Shown: positions 1 to 8,860 of the stretch, one piece after another | How the letters are laid out: every line of letters starts with the position of its first letter | How positions within the stretch are numbered: the first letter of the stretch is position 1 | NCBI RefSeq assembly: GCF_003026285.1 | Contig: NZ_PYOD01000006.1 | Span: forward strand, 186,001 to 250,000 | Source: Photobacterium profundum | Lineage (GTDB): Bacteria; Pseudomonadota; Gammaproteobacteria; Enterobacterales; Vibrionaceae | Direction of reading: 5' to 3' | Length of the DNA: 64,000 nt | Notes under the pieces: generated by a model | What the model was told of the DNA's origin: nothing | The model's database searches: none | Seen by the model: the letters and a program-made list of their open reading frames with translations, nothing else | Made by a program: the position numbers and the translations under genes

Positions 1-813
1 GCTATTGCCAAACAAGCTGACATTGTTCTGCTTGCGACAGCGCATGAAGTTAGCCATAACCTAGCCCCTATTTTTCTTGCAGCAGGGTGTCAGGTGTTTG
101 ACTTGTCTGGGGCGTTCAGGGTTAAAGGTGATGATTTTTATAACAAATACTATGGCTTTGAACATCAACATACTCAGTGGCTAGAGCAAGCAGTATACGG
201 ACTTGCAGAGTGGAATAGCGAAGCTGTAAGACAAGCCCAGTTAATTGCGGTTCCGGGTTGTTACCCTACCGCTTCACAGTTGGCATTGAAGCCATTGCTT
301 GAAGCTGGGCTTATCGATAAAAATCAATGGCCTGTTATTAATGCTGTCAGTGGTGTTTCAGGCGCAGGTCGTAAAGCATCAATGGTGAGTAGTTATTGCG
401 AAGTGAGCCTACAAGCTTACGGTGTATTTACTCACCGACATCAACCTGAAATCGCCAATCATCTTGATTGTGACATTATTTTTACCCCACACCTTGGTAA
501 CTTTAAACGTGGCATTCTTGCCACCATTACCGCGAAACTAGCAGATGGTGCTAATATGCAACAGGTGTCTGAGTGTATGGTGGGTGCGTATCAATCGTCA
601 GGTGATGTTCATGCAGTCCGCTTACTGGGTGAACAAACAGCAAGTATTCAGAATGTTGTTAATACTTGCTTCTGTGATATTGGTTGGAAAGTACAAGGTC
701 GACACATTGTTTTAACATCGGCGATTGATAATTTATTAAAAGGTGCATCGTCACAAGCGATGCAGTGCATAAATATTCGAAATGAATTCCCGCAATTAAC
801 GGCGTTGATATAG
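1..813 (+). CDS. argC: N-acetyl-gamma-glutamyl-phosphate reductase (5' end cut off)
   Basis: This enzyme reduces N-acetylglutamyl phosphate to the semialdehyde with NADPH, the third step of arginine synthesis in the cytoplasm. The reading frame is open from base 1, so the gene begins before the window; about 270 residues are present and roughly 60 N-terminal residues (the start of the NADP-binding fold) are missing. The catalytic cysteine lies in VPGCYPTA (codon at 259-261), and the family motif THRHQPEI holds the histidine base. The frame ends 10 bases before argB, as expected for one arginine operon. Identification is firm from motifs and neighbours. Confidence 0.95.
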   Translation, partial: AIAKQADIVLLATAHEVSHNLAPIFLAAGCQVFDLSGAFRVKGDDFYNKYYGFEHQHTQWLEQAVYGLAEWNSEAVRQAQLIAVPGCYPTASQLALKPLLEAGLIDKNQWPVINAVSGVSGAGRKASMVSSYCEVSLQAYGVFTHRHQPEIANHLDCDIIFTPHLGNFKRGILATITAKLADGANMQQVSECMVGAYQSSGDVHAVRLLGEQTASIQNVVNTCFCDIGWKVQGRHIVLTSAIDNLLKGASSQAMQCINIRNEFPQLTALI

Positions 814-823
814 GAGCATCACT

Positions 824-1603
824 ATGAGCCAGATCCCTTTAGTTATTAAGTTAGGTGGTGCTGTTTTGTCATGTAACGACACCCTTGAAAAGTTATTTAC
901 AGCGATTAGCGCATATCAAGCGTCGGCACAGCGTCCATTACTGCTGGTACATGGTGGTGGTTACCTTGTTGATGACTTGATGAAGCAGCTGCAACTGAAA
1001 ACAGTTAAGAAAGAAGGCTTGCGTGTGACACCTAAAGCACAAATTCCTTTTATAGCGGGTGCATTAGCAGGAACCGCTAATAAAATGCTGCAAGGGCAAG
1101 CGATAAAATCAGGTGTCGCGGCGGTGGGTTTAAGCTTAGCCGATGGTGGCTTATGTCAAATCACCGAACTAGACCCAGAATTAGGGTCTGTTGGTAAAGC
1201 AGCTCCTGGTAATGGTGCACTGGTGAGCCAGATTATGGCCTCTGGGTATTTACCAATAGTGAGCTCTATTGGTTTAGATGCCAATGGTGAGCTGATGAAC
1301 GTTAATGCAGATCAAGCGGCAGTGGCAGTGGCTGCGGCATTAGATGCTGAATTAGTCCTGTTATCTGATGTGAGTGGCGTATTAGATGGCAAAGGTCACT
1401 TAATTTCAGCGTTAACAGAACAACAAGCTGAAGACTTAATCACGCAAGCAGTTATTACGGACGGCATGATAGTCAAAGTTCGTGCGGCTATTGAAGCTGC
1501 AAAAGCGTTAGGTCGACCTATCGAAGTGGCGACGTGGCGTTATCCCGATAAATTAGCGGCTTTGTTTGATGGGCAAAACATCGGAACCAAGTTCTCAAGT
1601 TAG
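824..1603 (+). CDS. argB: Acetylglutamate kinase
   Basis: ArgB phosphorylates N-acetylglutamate with ATP, the second step of the acetylated arginine pathway. The 259-residue length is that of the short enterobacterial-type enzyme. It starts with the amino-acid-kinase strand [10 protein letters not shown], followed by the HGGG loop near residue 44 and the NVNADQAA substrate/ATP segment. The ATG has a clear ribosome binding site (TAGGAG) 8 bases upstream and follows argC at once, so the two are co-transcribed. The long N-terminal helix of arginine-feedback-inhibited ArgB types is absent, which fits inhibition acting at the acetyltransferase step instead (inference). Confidence 0.96.
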   Translation: MSQIPLVIKLGGAVLSCNDTLEKLFTAISAYQASAQRPLLLVHGGGYLVDDLMKQLQLKTVKKEGLRVTPKAQIPFIAGALAGTANKMLQGQAIKSGVAAVGLSLADGGLCQITELDPELGSVGKAAPGNGALVSQIMASGYLPIVSSIGLDANGELMNVNADQAAVAVAAALDAELVLLSDVSGVLDGKGHLISALTEQQAEDLITQAVITDGMIVKVRAAIEAAKALGRPIEVATWRYPDKLAALFDGQNIGTKFSS

Positions 1604-1727
1604 ATTCTTGAACTAGCCTCTCAGCTAAACAAAATATGTAACACCGATTACAACCTGTATTTAATAAGTAATTTTAACAAGAAACGCCTGAGCGGTATGA
1701 CCGTCGAACGGGCACAAGGAGAGCATC

Positions 1728-2942
1728 ATGAGTAAGGTAACTAAAGTCGTATTAGCCTATTCCGGCGGTCTAGATACATCAGCAATCATCCCATGGTTAA
1801 AAGAGAACTATGACTGTGAAGTTGTCGCTTTTGTGGCAGATGTTGGTCAAGGTGCAGTAGAGCTTGAAGGGATTGAAGAAAAAGCGATCGCATCTGGCGC
1901 ATCATCTTGTTACATCGCCGATCTAAAAGAAGAAATGGTAGCAGATTACATCTACCCAAGCCTCAAGACAGGTGCTATTTACGAAGGTAAGTACTTGTTG
2001 GGTACGTCAATGGCACGTCCTATTATTGCGAAAGCACAAGTTGAATGTGCGTTAGCCGTCGGTGCTGATGCGGTATGTCATGGTTGTACTGGTAAAGGTA
2101 ACGATCAGGTTCGTTTTGAAGGTGCGTATGCAGCGCTTGCTCCTCAACTAACGGTGATTGCACCGTGGCGTGAGTGGGATTTACGTAGCCGTGAAGCATT
2201 GCTAGATTACCTTGCCGAGCGTGATATTCCTTGCACAGCATCACTTGAAAAAATCTACTCTCGTGATGCAAACGCATGGCACATTTCAACAGAAGGTGGC
2301 GTATTAGAAGATACATGGAATCAGTCGAATGAACTGTGCTGGGTATGGACGAAAGATCCTGAAGATGCACCAGAAAAAGCTGAAACGGTGTCGATTTTGG
2401 TAGAAAAAGGTGAAGTAGTTGCTGTCGATGGTGAAGCAATGTCGCCGTTTAATGTCCTGACTTACCTGAATGAAAAAGGTGCAGAGCACGGTGTGGGCCG
2501 TATCGATATCGTTGAAAACCGTTTGGTTGGTATTAAGTCTCGTGGTTGTTATGAAACCCCTGGCGGTACAATCATGAATGAGGCGCTACGTGCAGTAGAG
2601 CAATTGGTACTTGATAAAGAGTCGTATGAATTCCGTGAGACGGTAGGCCTTAAGGCGTCACACCTTATTTATGATGGTCGTTGGTTTACCCCACTTTGTA
2701 AATCGATGCTAGCTGCAGCTGATGAATTGGCTCAAGATGTGAGTGGTGAAGTTGTAGTGAAACTGTATAAAGGTCAAGCTACAGTGATTCAGAAGCGTTC
2801 AGTGAATAGTTTGTACTCTGAAGAGTTTGCAACCTTCGGTGAAGATGAAGTCTATGATCACAGTCATGCTGGTGGATTCATTCGTCTTTACTCGCTAGCG
2901 AGCCGTATTCGTGCATTGAACACACAGAAAAAACAAAAATAA
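1728..2942 (+). CDS. argG: Argininosuccinate synthase
   Basis: ArgG joins citrulline and aspartate using ATP to give argininosuccinate. The 404-residue protein opens with the PP-loop ATP pyrophosphatase motif SGGLDTS (residues 12-18) and has family length. The start has a strong ribosome binding site (AAGGAG). It lies 124 bases after argB and 112 before argH, in the same direction, so it probably belongs to the arg operon but may also have its own promoter in the spacer. I found no convincing ArgR box in that spacer. Confidence 0.97.
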   Translation: MSKVTKVVLAYSGGLDTSAIIPWLKENYDCEVVAFVADVGQGAVELEGIEEKAIASGASSCYIADLKEEMVADYIYPSLKTGAIYEGKYLLGTSMARPIIAKAQVECALAVGADAVCHGCTGKGNDQVRFEGAYAALAPQLTVIAPWREWDLRSREALLDYLAERDIPCTASLEKIYSRDANAWHISTEGGVLEDTWNQSNELCWVWTKDPEDAPEKAETVSILVEKGEVVAVDGEAMSPFNVLTYLNEKGAEHGVGRIDIVENRLVGIKSRGCYETPGGTIMNEALRAVEQLVLDKESYEFRETVGLKASHLIYDGRWFTPLCKSMLAAADELAQDVSGEVVVKLYKGQATVIQKRSVNSLYSEEFATFGEDEVYDHSHAGGFIRLYSLASRIRALNTQKKQK

Positions 2943-2953
2943 CAAAGTGACTT

Positions 2954-2994
2954 TCATCTTGCCTTTTGGCGGAATATTGCGGAAGGTGAGATGA
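2954..2994. repeat. Imperfect inverted repeat in the argG-argH spacer
   Basis: TCATCTTGCCTT (2954-2965) faces AAGGTGAGATGA (2983-2994), giving a 12-bp stem with two mismatches around a 17-base loop. There is no T-run after it, so it is not a standard terminator. It could be an mRNA processing or stability hairpin, or a copy of a dispersed intergenic repeat. Confidence 0.4.
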
Positions 2995-3054
2995 GCGGTT
3001 ACAACAATAATGAAGCAATGAGCAAGTCGAGCAGTAAAGCATAGGAGTAGTACC

Positions 3055-4932
3055 ATGGCATTATGGGGCGGACGTTTTAGTCAGGCAGCTGACACACGGT
3101 TTAAGCAGTTTAACGATTCATTACGTTTTGATTACCGTTTGGCGGAGCAAGACATCGTTGGTTCTATTGCATGGTCAAAAGCATTACGACAGGTTGATGT
3201 TTTAACAGAAGAAGAACAGCAGCGTTTAGAATTAGCATTGAATGAGCTAAAACTGGCGGTAATGGAAGATCCAGAGCAAATTTTACGTTCGGATGCTGAA
3301 GATATCCATAGTTGGGTTGAACAGCAACTGATCAGTAAAGTGGGTGATTTGGGTAAAAAATTACACACAGGACGTTCTCGTAATGACCAAGTGGCAACTG
3401 ATTTAAAATTGTGGTGCCGCCAACAAGGTCAGCAGCTTCTGCTTATGCTCGACAAATTACAGAATCAATTTGTTTCAGTCGCTCGTGATCATCAAGGTAC
3501 GGTATTACCCGGTTATACGCACTTGCAGCGTGCTCAGCCTGTTACCTTTGCACATTGGTGCCTAGCGTATGTTGAGATGTTTGAGCGTGACCACTCGCGT
3601 TTAAGTGATGCTTTAGATCGTTTGGATACTTGTCCGTTAGGATCTGGCGCGTTAGCGGGAACGGCATATCCTATTGATCGTGAAGTACTTGCGCACAGTT
3701 TAGGTTTCCACCGAGCAACACGTAACAGCTTAGATTCAGTGTCTGATCGTGATCATGTAATGGAGCTACTCTCGGTTGCTTCTATCTCGATGCTTCACCT
3801 CTCGCGTATGGCTGAAGATTTAATTTTTTACAACTCAGGTGAATCGAACTTCATCGAGTTAGCAGATACAGTGACATCGGGGTCGTCTTTGATGCCACAG
3901 AAGAAAAACCCTGATGCTCTTGAACTTATCCGTGGTAAATGTGGCCGTGTTTATGGCGCAATGACGGGCATGATGATGACCGTTAAAGCCTTGCCGCTGG
4001 CATATAACAAAGACATGCAAGAAGACAAAGAAGGTCTTTTTGATGCGCTTGATAGCTGGCATGACTGTATGGAAATGGCAGCATTATGTTTCGATGGTAT
4101 TCAGGTAAATAAAGAACGTACGTTAGAAGCGGCTATGCAAGGTTATTCGAATGCAACTGAGCTCGCTGATTACTTGGTATCGAAAGGCATTCCATTCCGT
4201 GAAGCTCACCATATTGTGGGGGTTGCCGTTGTTGCTGCCATTGCAAAAGGATGCGCGTTAGAAGAATTGTCTCTCGATGAAATGAAACAATTCTCGGCTG
4301 TTATTGAAGAGGATGTTTATCCAATTCTGACTATCCAGTCATGTCTTGATAAACGTTGTGCCTTAGGTGGTGTCGCACCCAATCAGGTTGATTATGCGAT
4401 TGAGCAGGTCGAGAAGCGTTTAGAAAAACGTTATTCACCGGGCGTGAAAGTACGTGGTGCGCGTTTAACTGATCTTGATGCCATTGAAAGCATGGTGGTT
4501 TACTGGGCAGGGCTGGGTGAAAACTTGCCGAGAAAACGTAATGAATTAGTCCGAGATATTGGCTCATTTGCAGTGGCAGAACACCATGGTGTCGTAACGG
4601 GCTGTGCATCGTTATATGTTTATGATTCAGGGTTAGCTGAAATCCGTTCGCTAGGAATCGAAGCGGGTTGGCAAGAACAAGGTCAGGGGAAAGCGATTGT
4701 TGAACATTTGATAGAGAAAGCCGATCAAATGGCAATCAAAAAGGTTTTTGTACTGACACGACTACCAGAGTTTTTCATGAAGCAGGGTTTTATTCCAACC
4801 TCGAAATCATTACTGCCAGAAAAAGTGATGAAAGATTGTGACCGTTGTCCACGTCAGCATGCGTGTGATGAAGTGGCACTAGAAGTGCGTTTAGGTTGTG
4901 AACAAGCAATCCCAACGGTGAACGTCGCGTAG
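3055..4932 (+). CDS. argH: Argininosuccinate lyase fused to N-acetylglutamate synthase domain
   Basis: This 625-residue protein joins two arginine enzymes. Residues 1-460 are a complete argininosuccinate lyase, with HTGRSRNDQ near 104-112 and the superfamily signature [10 protein letters not shown] near 276-285. Residues from about 465 to 625 form a GNAT acetyltransferase domain with the acetyl-CoA loop QEQGQGKA near 540-547. It ends in a cysteine-rich stretch, [10 protein letters not shown], as in bacterial ArgA C-terminal domains. The same fusion, often written argH(A), is known in Moritella and Vibrionaceae, where the extra domain makes N-acetylglutamate for the first step of the pathway. 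There is no amino-acid-kinase-like regulatory domain. It is the last gene of the arg cluster, before a terminator. Confidence 0.95.
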   Translation: MALWGGRFSQAADTRFKQFNDSLRFDYRLAEQDIVGSIAWSKALRQVDVLTEEEQQRLELALNELKLAVMEDPEQILRSDAEDIHSWVEQQLISKVGDLGKKLHTGRSRNDQVATDLKLWCRQQGQQLLLMLDKLQNQFVSVARDHQGTVLPGYTHLQRAQPVTFAHWCLAYVEMFERDHSRLSDALDRLDTCPLGSGALAGTAYPIDREVLAHSLGFHRATRNSLDSVSDRDHVMELLSVASISMLHLSRMAEDLIFYNSGESNFIELADTVTSGSSLMPQKKNPDALELIRGKCGRVYGAMTGMMMTVKALPLAYNKDMQEDKEGLFDALDSWHDCMEMAALCFDGIQVNKERTLEAAMQGYSNATELADYLVSKGIPFREAHHIVGVAVVAAIAKGCALEELSLDEMKQFSAVIEEDVYPILTIQSCLDKRCALGGVAPNQVDYAIEQVEKRLEKRYSPGVKVRGARLTDLDAIESMVVYWAGLGENLPRKRNELVRDIGSFAVAEHHGVVTGCASLYVYDSGLAEIRSLGIEAGWQEQGQGKAIVEHLIEKADQMAIKKVFVLTRLPEFFMKQGFIPTSKSLLPEKVMKDCDRCPRQHACDEVALEVRLGCEQAIPTVNVA

Positions 4933-4980
4933 CCGTGTTGTATGGCTAAGTAACAGACGCGAGTGAGATAGTACGAATCA

Positions 4981-5017
4981 ATCCGGTAACTATGAAAAAT
5001 ATAGTGCCGGATTTTTT
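4981..5017 (+). terminator. Rho-independent terminator after argH
   Basis: ATCCGGTAACTAT pairs with ATAGTGCCGGAT (one bulge) around GAAAA and is followed by six T bases. It ends the arg transcript. The T-run overlaps the stop codon of the convergent DUF3624 gene. Confidence 0.8.
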
Positions 5018-5273
5018 ATGGGCGTAAGTACCGAATTAAAGCCGTGATGAGGTGAGTGCCAAGTAATAATGAGAAGGCACTGGCAGCAAATATCAATGTA
5101 ATGGATTCAACCACTGTGGGGGTATCTTGATAAAAATATCCCCAAGCTCCCCAGCTCAAGCTACTTAATAGAGCCAGTTGCCACATACATTGACGGCAAC
5201 GGCCGAGCTTGTTTCTAAATGCTTGTTGGTTGAATGCATCATTCTTACACAGGTTACATCCCATCAGGCTCAC
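5016..5273 (-). CDS. DUF3624 small membrane protein
   Basis: An 85-residue protein of the DUF3624 type, known mainly from Vibrionaceae and of unknown function. The N-terminus carries two CxxC pairs (CNLC near residue 6 and CRQC near 26), which suggests a small zinc-ribbon-like knob. Two hydrophobic segments follow (about 30-47 and 56-80), so it is probably an inner-membrane protein. It is convergent with argH and shares that gene's terminator region. The family assignment is from memory of its length and Cys pattern; no function is claimed. Confidence 0.7.
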   Translation of the reverse strand: MSLMGCNLCKNDAFNQQAFRNKLGRCRQCMWQLALLSSLSWGAWGYFYQDTPTVVESITLIFAASAFSLLLGTHLITALIRYLRP

Positions 5274-5327
5274 TCTTACTTAACGAATGTTATGGGTATT
5301 GTAACGCTCGATGATTTAGGTGTAACG

Positions 5328-5354
5328 AAAAAAGCCCTCCGTAGGGGGGAGGGC
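5328..5354 (-). terminator. Rho-independent terminator after the lpd-like gene
   Basis: Read on the minus strand, GCCCTCC and GGAGGGC form a 7-bp GC-rich stem with a 7-base loop followed by six T bases. It lies just beyond the stop codon of the flavoprotein gene at 5412. Confidence 0.85.
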
Positions 5355-5411
5355 AAAGAGTTTTACAGGATTATTTTATTGGTTATTAAGAGTGCTTGTG
5401 CGTTGTACTTA

Positions 5412-6863
5412 TTAACAACCAGGGCCACAGTCTAGGCAGTGTTTAATCATATCTGGACCAAGATGTAACTTGGCGTTCAGATCGCGCAGCGCAGTACGCA
5501 CACCTTCTTCAATTACGGGATGGTAAAATGGCATATCCAGCATTTCAGCAACAGTCATTTTACTCTGGTGTGCCCATGCTAATAGGTGTGCTAAGTGCTC
5601 AGCATTTGGACCAATCATTTCAGCGCCAAGGAAGCGGCCTGTACCGTGCTCGCCATAGACATGTAGCATGCCTTTGTTTCGTAGCATAACGCGAGAGCGA
5701 CCTTGCTCTTCGAAAGAAACAAAACCTGTTTCAAAGCACCCACAACTACCTAAACGTGTCGTAAGTTCTTTGTAAGTTTCTCCCACCATTGCGATTTGTG
5801 GATCAGAGAACACCGCAGAAATCTTTGAGCGACGAAGACCGGCTCGGATCTCAGGATAGCGACCCGCATTATCACCCGCGATACGTGCTTGGTCTGCAGC
5901 TTCATGCAGTAATGGAAGCTGGTTGCTTGCATCGCCTGCAATAAATATCGAGCTTACTGATGTCTGCATGGTGTAGTAATCAGCCACTGGTACACCACGC
6001 GCATCAAGTTCTAAACTGGTATTGTCGATATCTAACTGATCAACATTTGGGCGACGACCTGTTGTCGCTAATACATAATCAACGGTGATGTCTTTTAGCT
6101 CACCCTCTTTACCAATATACTTGATCTCAACCACATCACCTTCACGCTTCATGCTTTCTACTTGCACATCAGCATCGAGGTAGAATTCTTCATTGAACGA
6201 TTTATAAGCGTAAGCCATGACGTCAGGATCGGTCAGTGGACCTACTTGGCCGCCTAGACCAAACATAATGACTTCAACCCCTAGACGCTTAAGTGCTTGA
6301 CCTAGTTCCAAGCCAATAACACCTGGACCAAATACTGCGACTGAATTAGGTAAGTCATTCCATTCAAAAACATCATCATTAATGATTAGGCGATCACCGA
6401 GCTCATTCCATACTGCTGGGTAAGCAGGGCGAGAGCCGGTTGCGACAACAATACGCTTAGCAACGATCTTGGTGTGATCATCGACGATTAAGGTATTATC
6501 ATCGGCAAATTTTGCGTAGCCAATAATCTTGTCTTCGGCTGGAATTTCGTCAACCCCTTCCAAAACGAATCCGACAAAGCGATCGCGTTCGCTTTTCACG
6601 CGAGCCATGACTTCTTGACCGTTAATTACTATCTCACCTTGAGGGTGAATACCGAAGCCTGGTGCTTTTTCGATTTGATGAACGCTTTCAGCGGCTGCGA
6701 TCAGTAGCTTCGATGGCATGCAACCTACGCGAGCACATGTGGTGCCGTATTTGCCACCTTCAATCATCACAACACTGTTTGTGTGTGCTTTAGCTGCACG
6801 ATAAGCACCAAGACCAGCAGTACCACCACCAATAACAGCTACATCAACATTCAAGGTTTTCAT
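5412..6863 (-). CDS. Dihydrolipoamide-dehydrogenase-like flavoprotein with C-terminal Cys tail
   Basis: A 483-residue class I pyridine nucleotide-disulfide oxidoreductase. The FAD-binding GGGTAG is at residues 12-17 and the redox-active disulfide is C43-x4-C48 in GTTCARVGCMPSK. A second dinucleotide-binding fold follows mid-protein. The His-Glu pair is in YHPVIEEG (H448, E453). The protein ends in CLDCGPGC (C476, C479, C483), which ordinary lipoamide dehydrogenases lack and which recalls the extra thiols of mercuric reductase. There are no 2-oxoacid dehydrogenase subunits beside it; the neighbours are Prx-Grx and oxyR, so a role in thiol redox is plausible but inferred. The start at 6863 was chosen over an upstream in-frame codon because it has a CGGAGA ribosome binding site. 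Confidence 0.85.
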   Translation of the reverse strand: MKTLNVDVAVIGGGTAGLGAYRAAKAHTNSVVMIEGGKYGTTCARVGCMPSKLLIAAAESVHQIEKAPGFGIHPQGEIVINGQEVMARVKSERDRFVGFVLEGVDEIPAEDKIIGYAKFADDNTLIVDDHTKIVAKRIVVATGSRPAYPAVWNELGDRLIINDDVFEWNDLPNSVAVFGPGVIGLELGQALKRLGVEVIMFGLGGQVGPLTDPDVMAYAYKSFNEEFYLDADVQVESMKREGDVVEIKYIGKEGELKDITVDYVLATTGRRPNVDQLDIDNTSLELDARGVPVADYYTMQTSVSSIFIAGDASNQLPLLHEAADQARIAGDNAGRYPEIRAGLRRSKISAVFSDPQIAMVGETYKELTTRLGSCGCFETGFVSFEEQGRSRVMLRNKGMLHVYGEHGTGRFLGAEMIGPNAEHLAHLLAWAHQSKMTVAEMLDMPFYHPVIEEGVRTALRDLNAKLHLGPDMIKHCLDCGPGC

Positions 6864-6884
6864 TTTGGTATCTCCGAGCAAAAT

Positions 6885-6921
6885 CAAAAAAGGCGAGACG
6901 GAAAATACAGATTGTCTCGCC
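6885..6921 (-). terminator. Rho-independent terminator after prx-grx
   Basis: On the minus strand GGCGAGAC pairs with GTCTCGCC and is followed by about seven T bases. It separates the peroxiredoxin gene from the flavoprotein gene, so the latter probably has its own promoter or depends on read-through. Confidence 0.8.
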
Positions 6922-6981
6922 AATTATTTATTGGCTTTTCTAATTTAAGTAACGGATGTTACTTGAGCGCTATTGCTCGAA

Positions 6982-7710
6982 TTAAGCTAAGTATGTTTCT
7001 AATTCTTCACTGCCGCCGATGTGCTTACCACCGATGAATACCTGAGGAACTGTGCTGCGACCTGTGATAGCACGTAGGCTGACAGTTGTTGCATCTTTAC
7101 CTAATACCACTTCTTCGTACTGAAGGCCTTTGTCGATTAGGTTCTGCTTTGCTTTTGCACAGAATGGACAACCAGGCTTAGAGAATACGGTGATTGATTC
7201 TTGTAGTTTGTGGTTTGGTGCAACGTAGTTAAGCATAGTATCAGCATCAGAGACTTTGAACGGGTCGCCTGGTTCTTCTTGCTCAACAAACATTTTTTCA
7301 ACCACGCCGTTTTTAACTAGCATGCTGTAACGCCATGAACGAGGTCCAAAACCTAAGTCTTCTTTATCAACCAGCATGTTCATGCCTTTCGAGAATTCAC
7401 CGTTACCATCTGGAATGAATGTGATGTTTTCTGCTTCTTGGTCTGCTTTCCATGCGTTCATTACAAACGTATCGTTCACTGACACACACACAATCTCATC
7501 AACGCCGTGTTCTGCAAATACTGATGCTAGCTCGTTGTAGCGAGGTAAGTGGCTTGAAGAACACGTCGGTGTAAAAGCACCTGGTAGGCTAAATAAAACC
7601 ACTGTCTTGTTTGCGAATAGTTCTTCTGTTGTAACATCGACCCATGCATCGCCTTGACGAGTGTGGAACGTTACTTGTGGTACAGCCTGACCTTCTTTAG
7701 ATGCGAACAT
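6982..7710 (-). CDS. Peroxiredoxin-glutaredoxin hybrid (glutathione-dependent peroxidase)
   Basis: A 242-residue fusion that reduces hydrogen peroxide and organic peroxides with glutathione, as shown for the Haemophilus influenzae and Vibrio homologues of this family. Residues 1-165 are a Prx5-type peroxiredoxin with peroxidatic Cys50 in PGAFTPTC. Residues 173-242 are a glutaredoxin with CPFC at 181-184 and the TVPQVFI cis-proline loop. The start at 7710 was preferred to an upstream in-frame codon because AAGGAA lies just before it. It is transcribed away from oxyR across a shared intergenic region with an OxyR operator, so peroxide induction is likely. Confidence 0.95.
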   Translation of the reverse strand: MFASKEGQAVPQVTFHTRQGDAWVDVTTEELFANKTVVLFSLPGAFTPTCSSSHLPRYNELASVFAEHGVDEIVCVSVNDTFVMNAWKADQEAENITFIPDGNGEFSKGMNMLVDKEDLGFGPRSWRYSMLVKNGVVEKMFVEQEEPGDPFKVSDADTMLNYVAPNHKLQESITVFSKPGCPFCAKAKQNLIDKGLQYEEVVLGKDATTVSLRAITGRSTVPQVFIGGKHIGGSEELETYLA

Positions 7711-7787
7711 AATGTAATTCCTTAAATTAAAAATATTTATTTGATTCAATCGGAGCGTATCAATCTGTGCTCCCTTTTGATGTGATG

Positions 7788-7817
7788 ATTATGCGATTTT
7801 TGACTTGATAGCTCCAA
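7788..7817 (-). promoter_or_regulatory. Candidate promoter of prx-grx
   Basis: On the minus strand there is a -10-like CATAAT (plus-strand 7788-7793) with a weak TTGGAG -35 about 18 bases upstream. The OxyR operator at 7817-7853 touches the -35 side, the arrangement expected for activation by OxyR. The -35 match is poor, as in many activated promoters. Confidence 0.4.
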
Positions 7818-7853
7818 TCGTTTGCTGCTATGGTTTTGATAGTTTATACCTAT
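7817..7853. promoter_or_regulatory. OxyR operator between prx-grx and oxyR
   Basis: Two 15-bp half-sites separated by 7 bp match the OxyR consensus ATAGnTnnnAnCTAT. The proximal one, ATAGTTTATACCTAT (7839-7853), is perfect. The distal one, ATCGTTTGCTGCTAT (7817-7831), has two changes. The site is 19 bases before the oxyR start and about 107 before prx. It could both repress oxyR and activate prx-grx. Confidence 0.85.
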
Positions 7854-7872
7854 CAGTGGAAATCAAAGCAAT

Positions 7873-8772
7873 ATGAACATTCGTGATCTTGAATACCTTA
7901 TCGCTTTATCAGAGCACAAGCATTTCAGAAAAGCTGCAGAGTCGTGTTTTGTTAGCCAACCTACATTAAGTGGGCAGATCCGGAAATTGGAAGACGAGTT
8001 AGGGGTGTCTTTATTAGAACGCACCAGTCGTCGGGTACTTTTTACTGACGCCGGGTTGAGCCTTGTTGCTCAGGCGCAAAAAGTGCTGCTGGAAGTGAAG
8101 GTATTAACGGAACTGGCTAGTCAGCAAGGGGAGAGTATGAGTGGGCCGCTTCATATCGGGTTTATTCCTACTGTTGGTCCTTATTTGTTGCCATTAATCA
8201 TTCCAATGTTTAGAGAATCTTTTCCTGATCTCGAACTGTTTCTTCATGAAGCACAAACCAGTCAATTAACGCATTTATTAGAAGAAGGTAAATTAGACTG
8301 TATTTTGCTGGCGGCAGTAAAAGAAACAGAAAGCTTTATTGAATTACCACTCTATGATGAACCTATGGTCGTGGCGGTGCCAGATACCCACCCTTGGGCT
8401 GAAAAAGACGAGATGGATATGGCTAGCCTTCATGGTGAAACGCTCTTGATGCTTGGGGATGGGCATTGCTTACGAGATCAGGCAATGGGTTTTTGTTTTG
8501 CGGCAGGGGCGAATGAAGATGGGCGCTTTAAAGCAACGAGCCTAGAAACATTGCGTAATATGGTTGCTGCAGGAAGTGGGATAACGTTATTACCGCAACT
8601 TGCGACCCCAAAAGAACGTAGCCGTGATGGTGTTTGTTATATCAAGGTTCATGATCCTATCCCGACCCGTTTAATTACTTTATGTTATCGCCCTGGCTCA
8701 CCATTACGTACTCGCTATGAAAAAATAGCGACAGAAATTAAAGATCGCATGGTGACGTATTTTGAACAATAA
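7873..8772 (+). CDS. oxyR: Hydrogen-peroxide-sensing LysR-type regulator OxyR
   Basis: A 299-residue LysR-family activator of the peroxide response. Residues 1-60 are the winged helix-turn-helix (FVSQPTLSGQIRKLE). The effector domain holds the redox switch cysteines exactly at C199 and C208 in GDGHCLRDQAMGFC, the same positions as in Escherichia coli OxyR, so it should form the peroxide-induced disulfide. It is divergent from the peroxiredoxin-glutaredoxin gene with an OxyR operator between them, and ends at a bidirectional terminator shared with mrcA. Confidence 0.97.
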   Translation: MNIRDLEYLIALSEHKHFRKAAESCFVSQPTLSGQIRKLEDELGVSLLERTSRRVLFTDAGLSLVAQAQKVLLEVKVLTELASQQGESMSGPLHIGFIPTVGPYLLPLIIPMFRESFPDLELFLHEAQTSQLTHLLEEGKLDCILLAAVKETESFIELPLYDEPMVVAVPDTHPWAEKDEMDMASLHGETLLMLGDGHCLRDQAMGFCFAAGANEDGRFKATSLETLRNMVAAGSGITLLPQLATPKERSRDGVCYIKVHDPIPTRLITLCYRPGSPLRTRYEKIATEIKDRMVTYFEQ

Positions 8773-8795
8773 CGATTAACGTGTTGTTGAGGAAT

Positions 8796-8836
8796 AAAAA
8801 AGAGCGTCAATACTGTTGTTGTATTGACGCTCTTTT
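8796..8836. terminator. Bidirectional terminator between oxyR and mrcA
   Basis: A perfect 13-bp stem, AGAGCGTCAATAC (8801-8813) and its complement (8821-8833), has a 7-base loop and is flanked by an A-run on one side and a T-run on the other. It serves the convergent oxyR and mrcA transcripts. Confidence 0.9.
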
Positions 8837-8860
8837 CGTTACGTTATTATCAATAACGCG

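Noticed and set aside
1604-1727. ArgR boxes in the argB-argG spacer
   Set aside because: No good pair of TGAAT...ATTCA-type elements was found; the operon's main control region is probably upstream of argC, outside the window.
2023-2439. 138-codon antisense frame inside argG
   Set aside because: Composition is His/Leu/Gln-rich and unlike a protein; it lies wholly within a well-supported gene.
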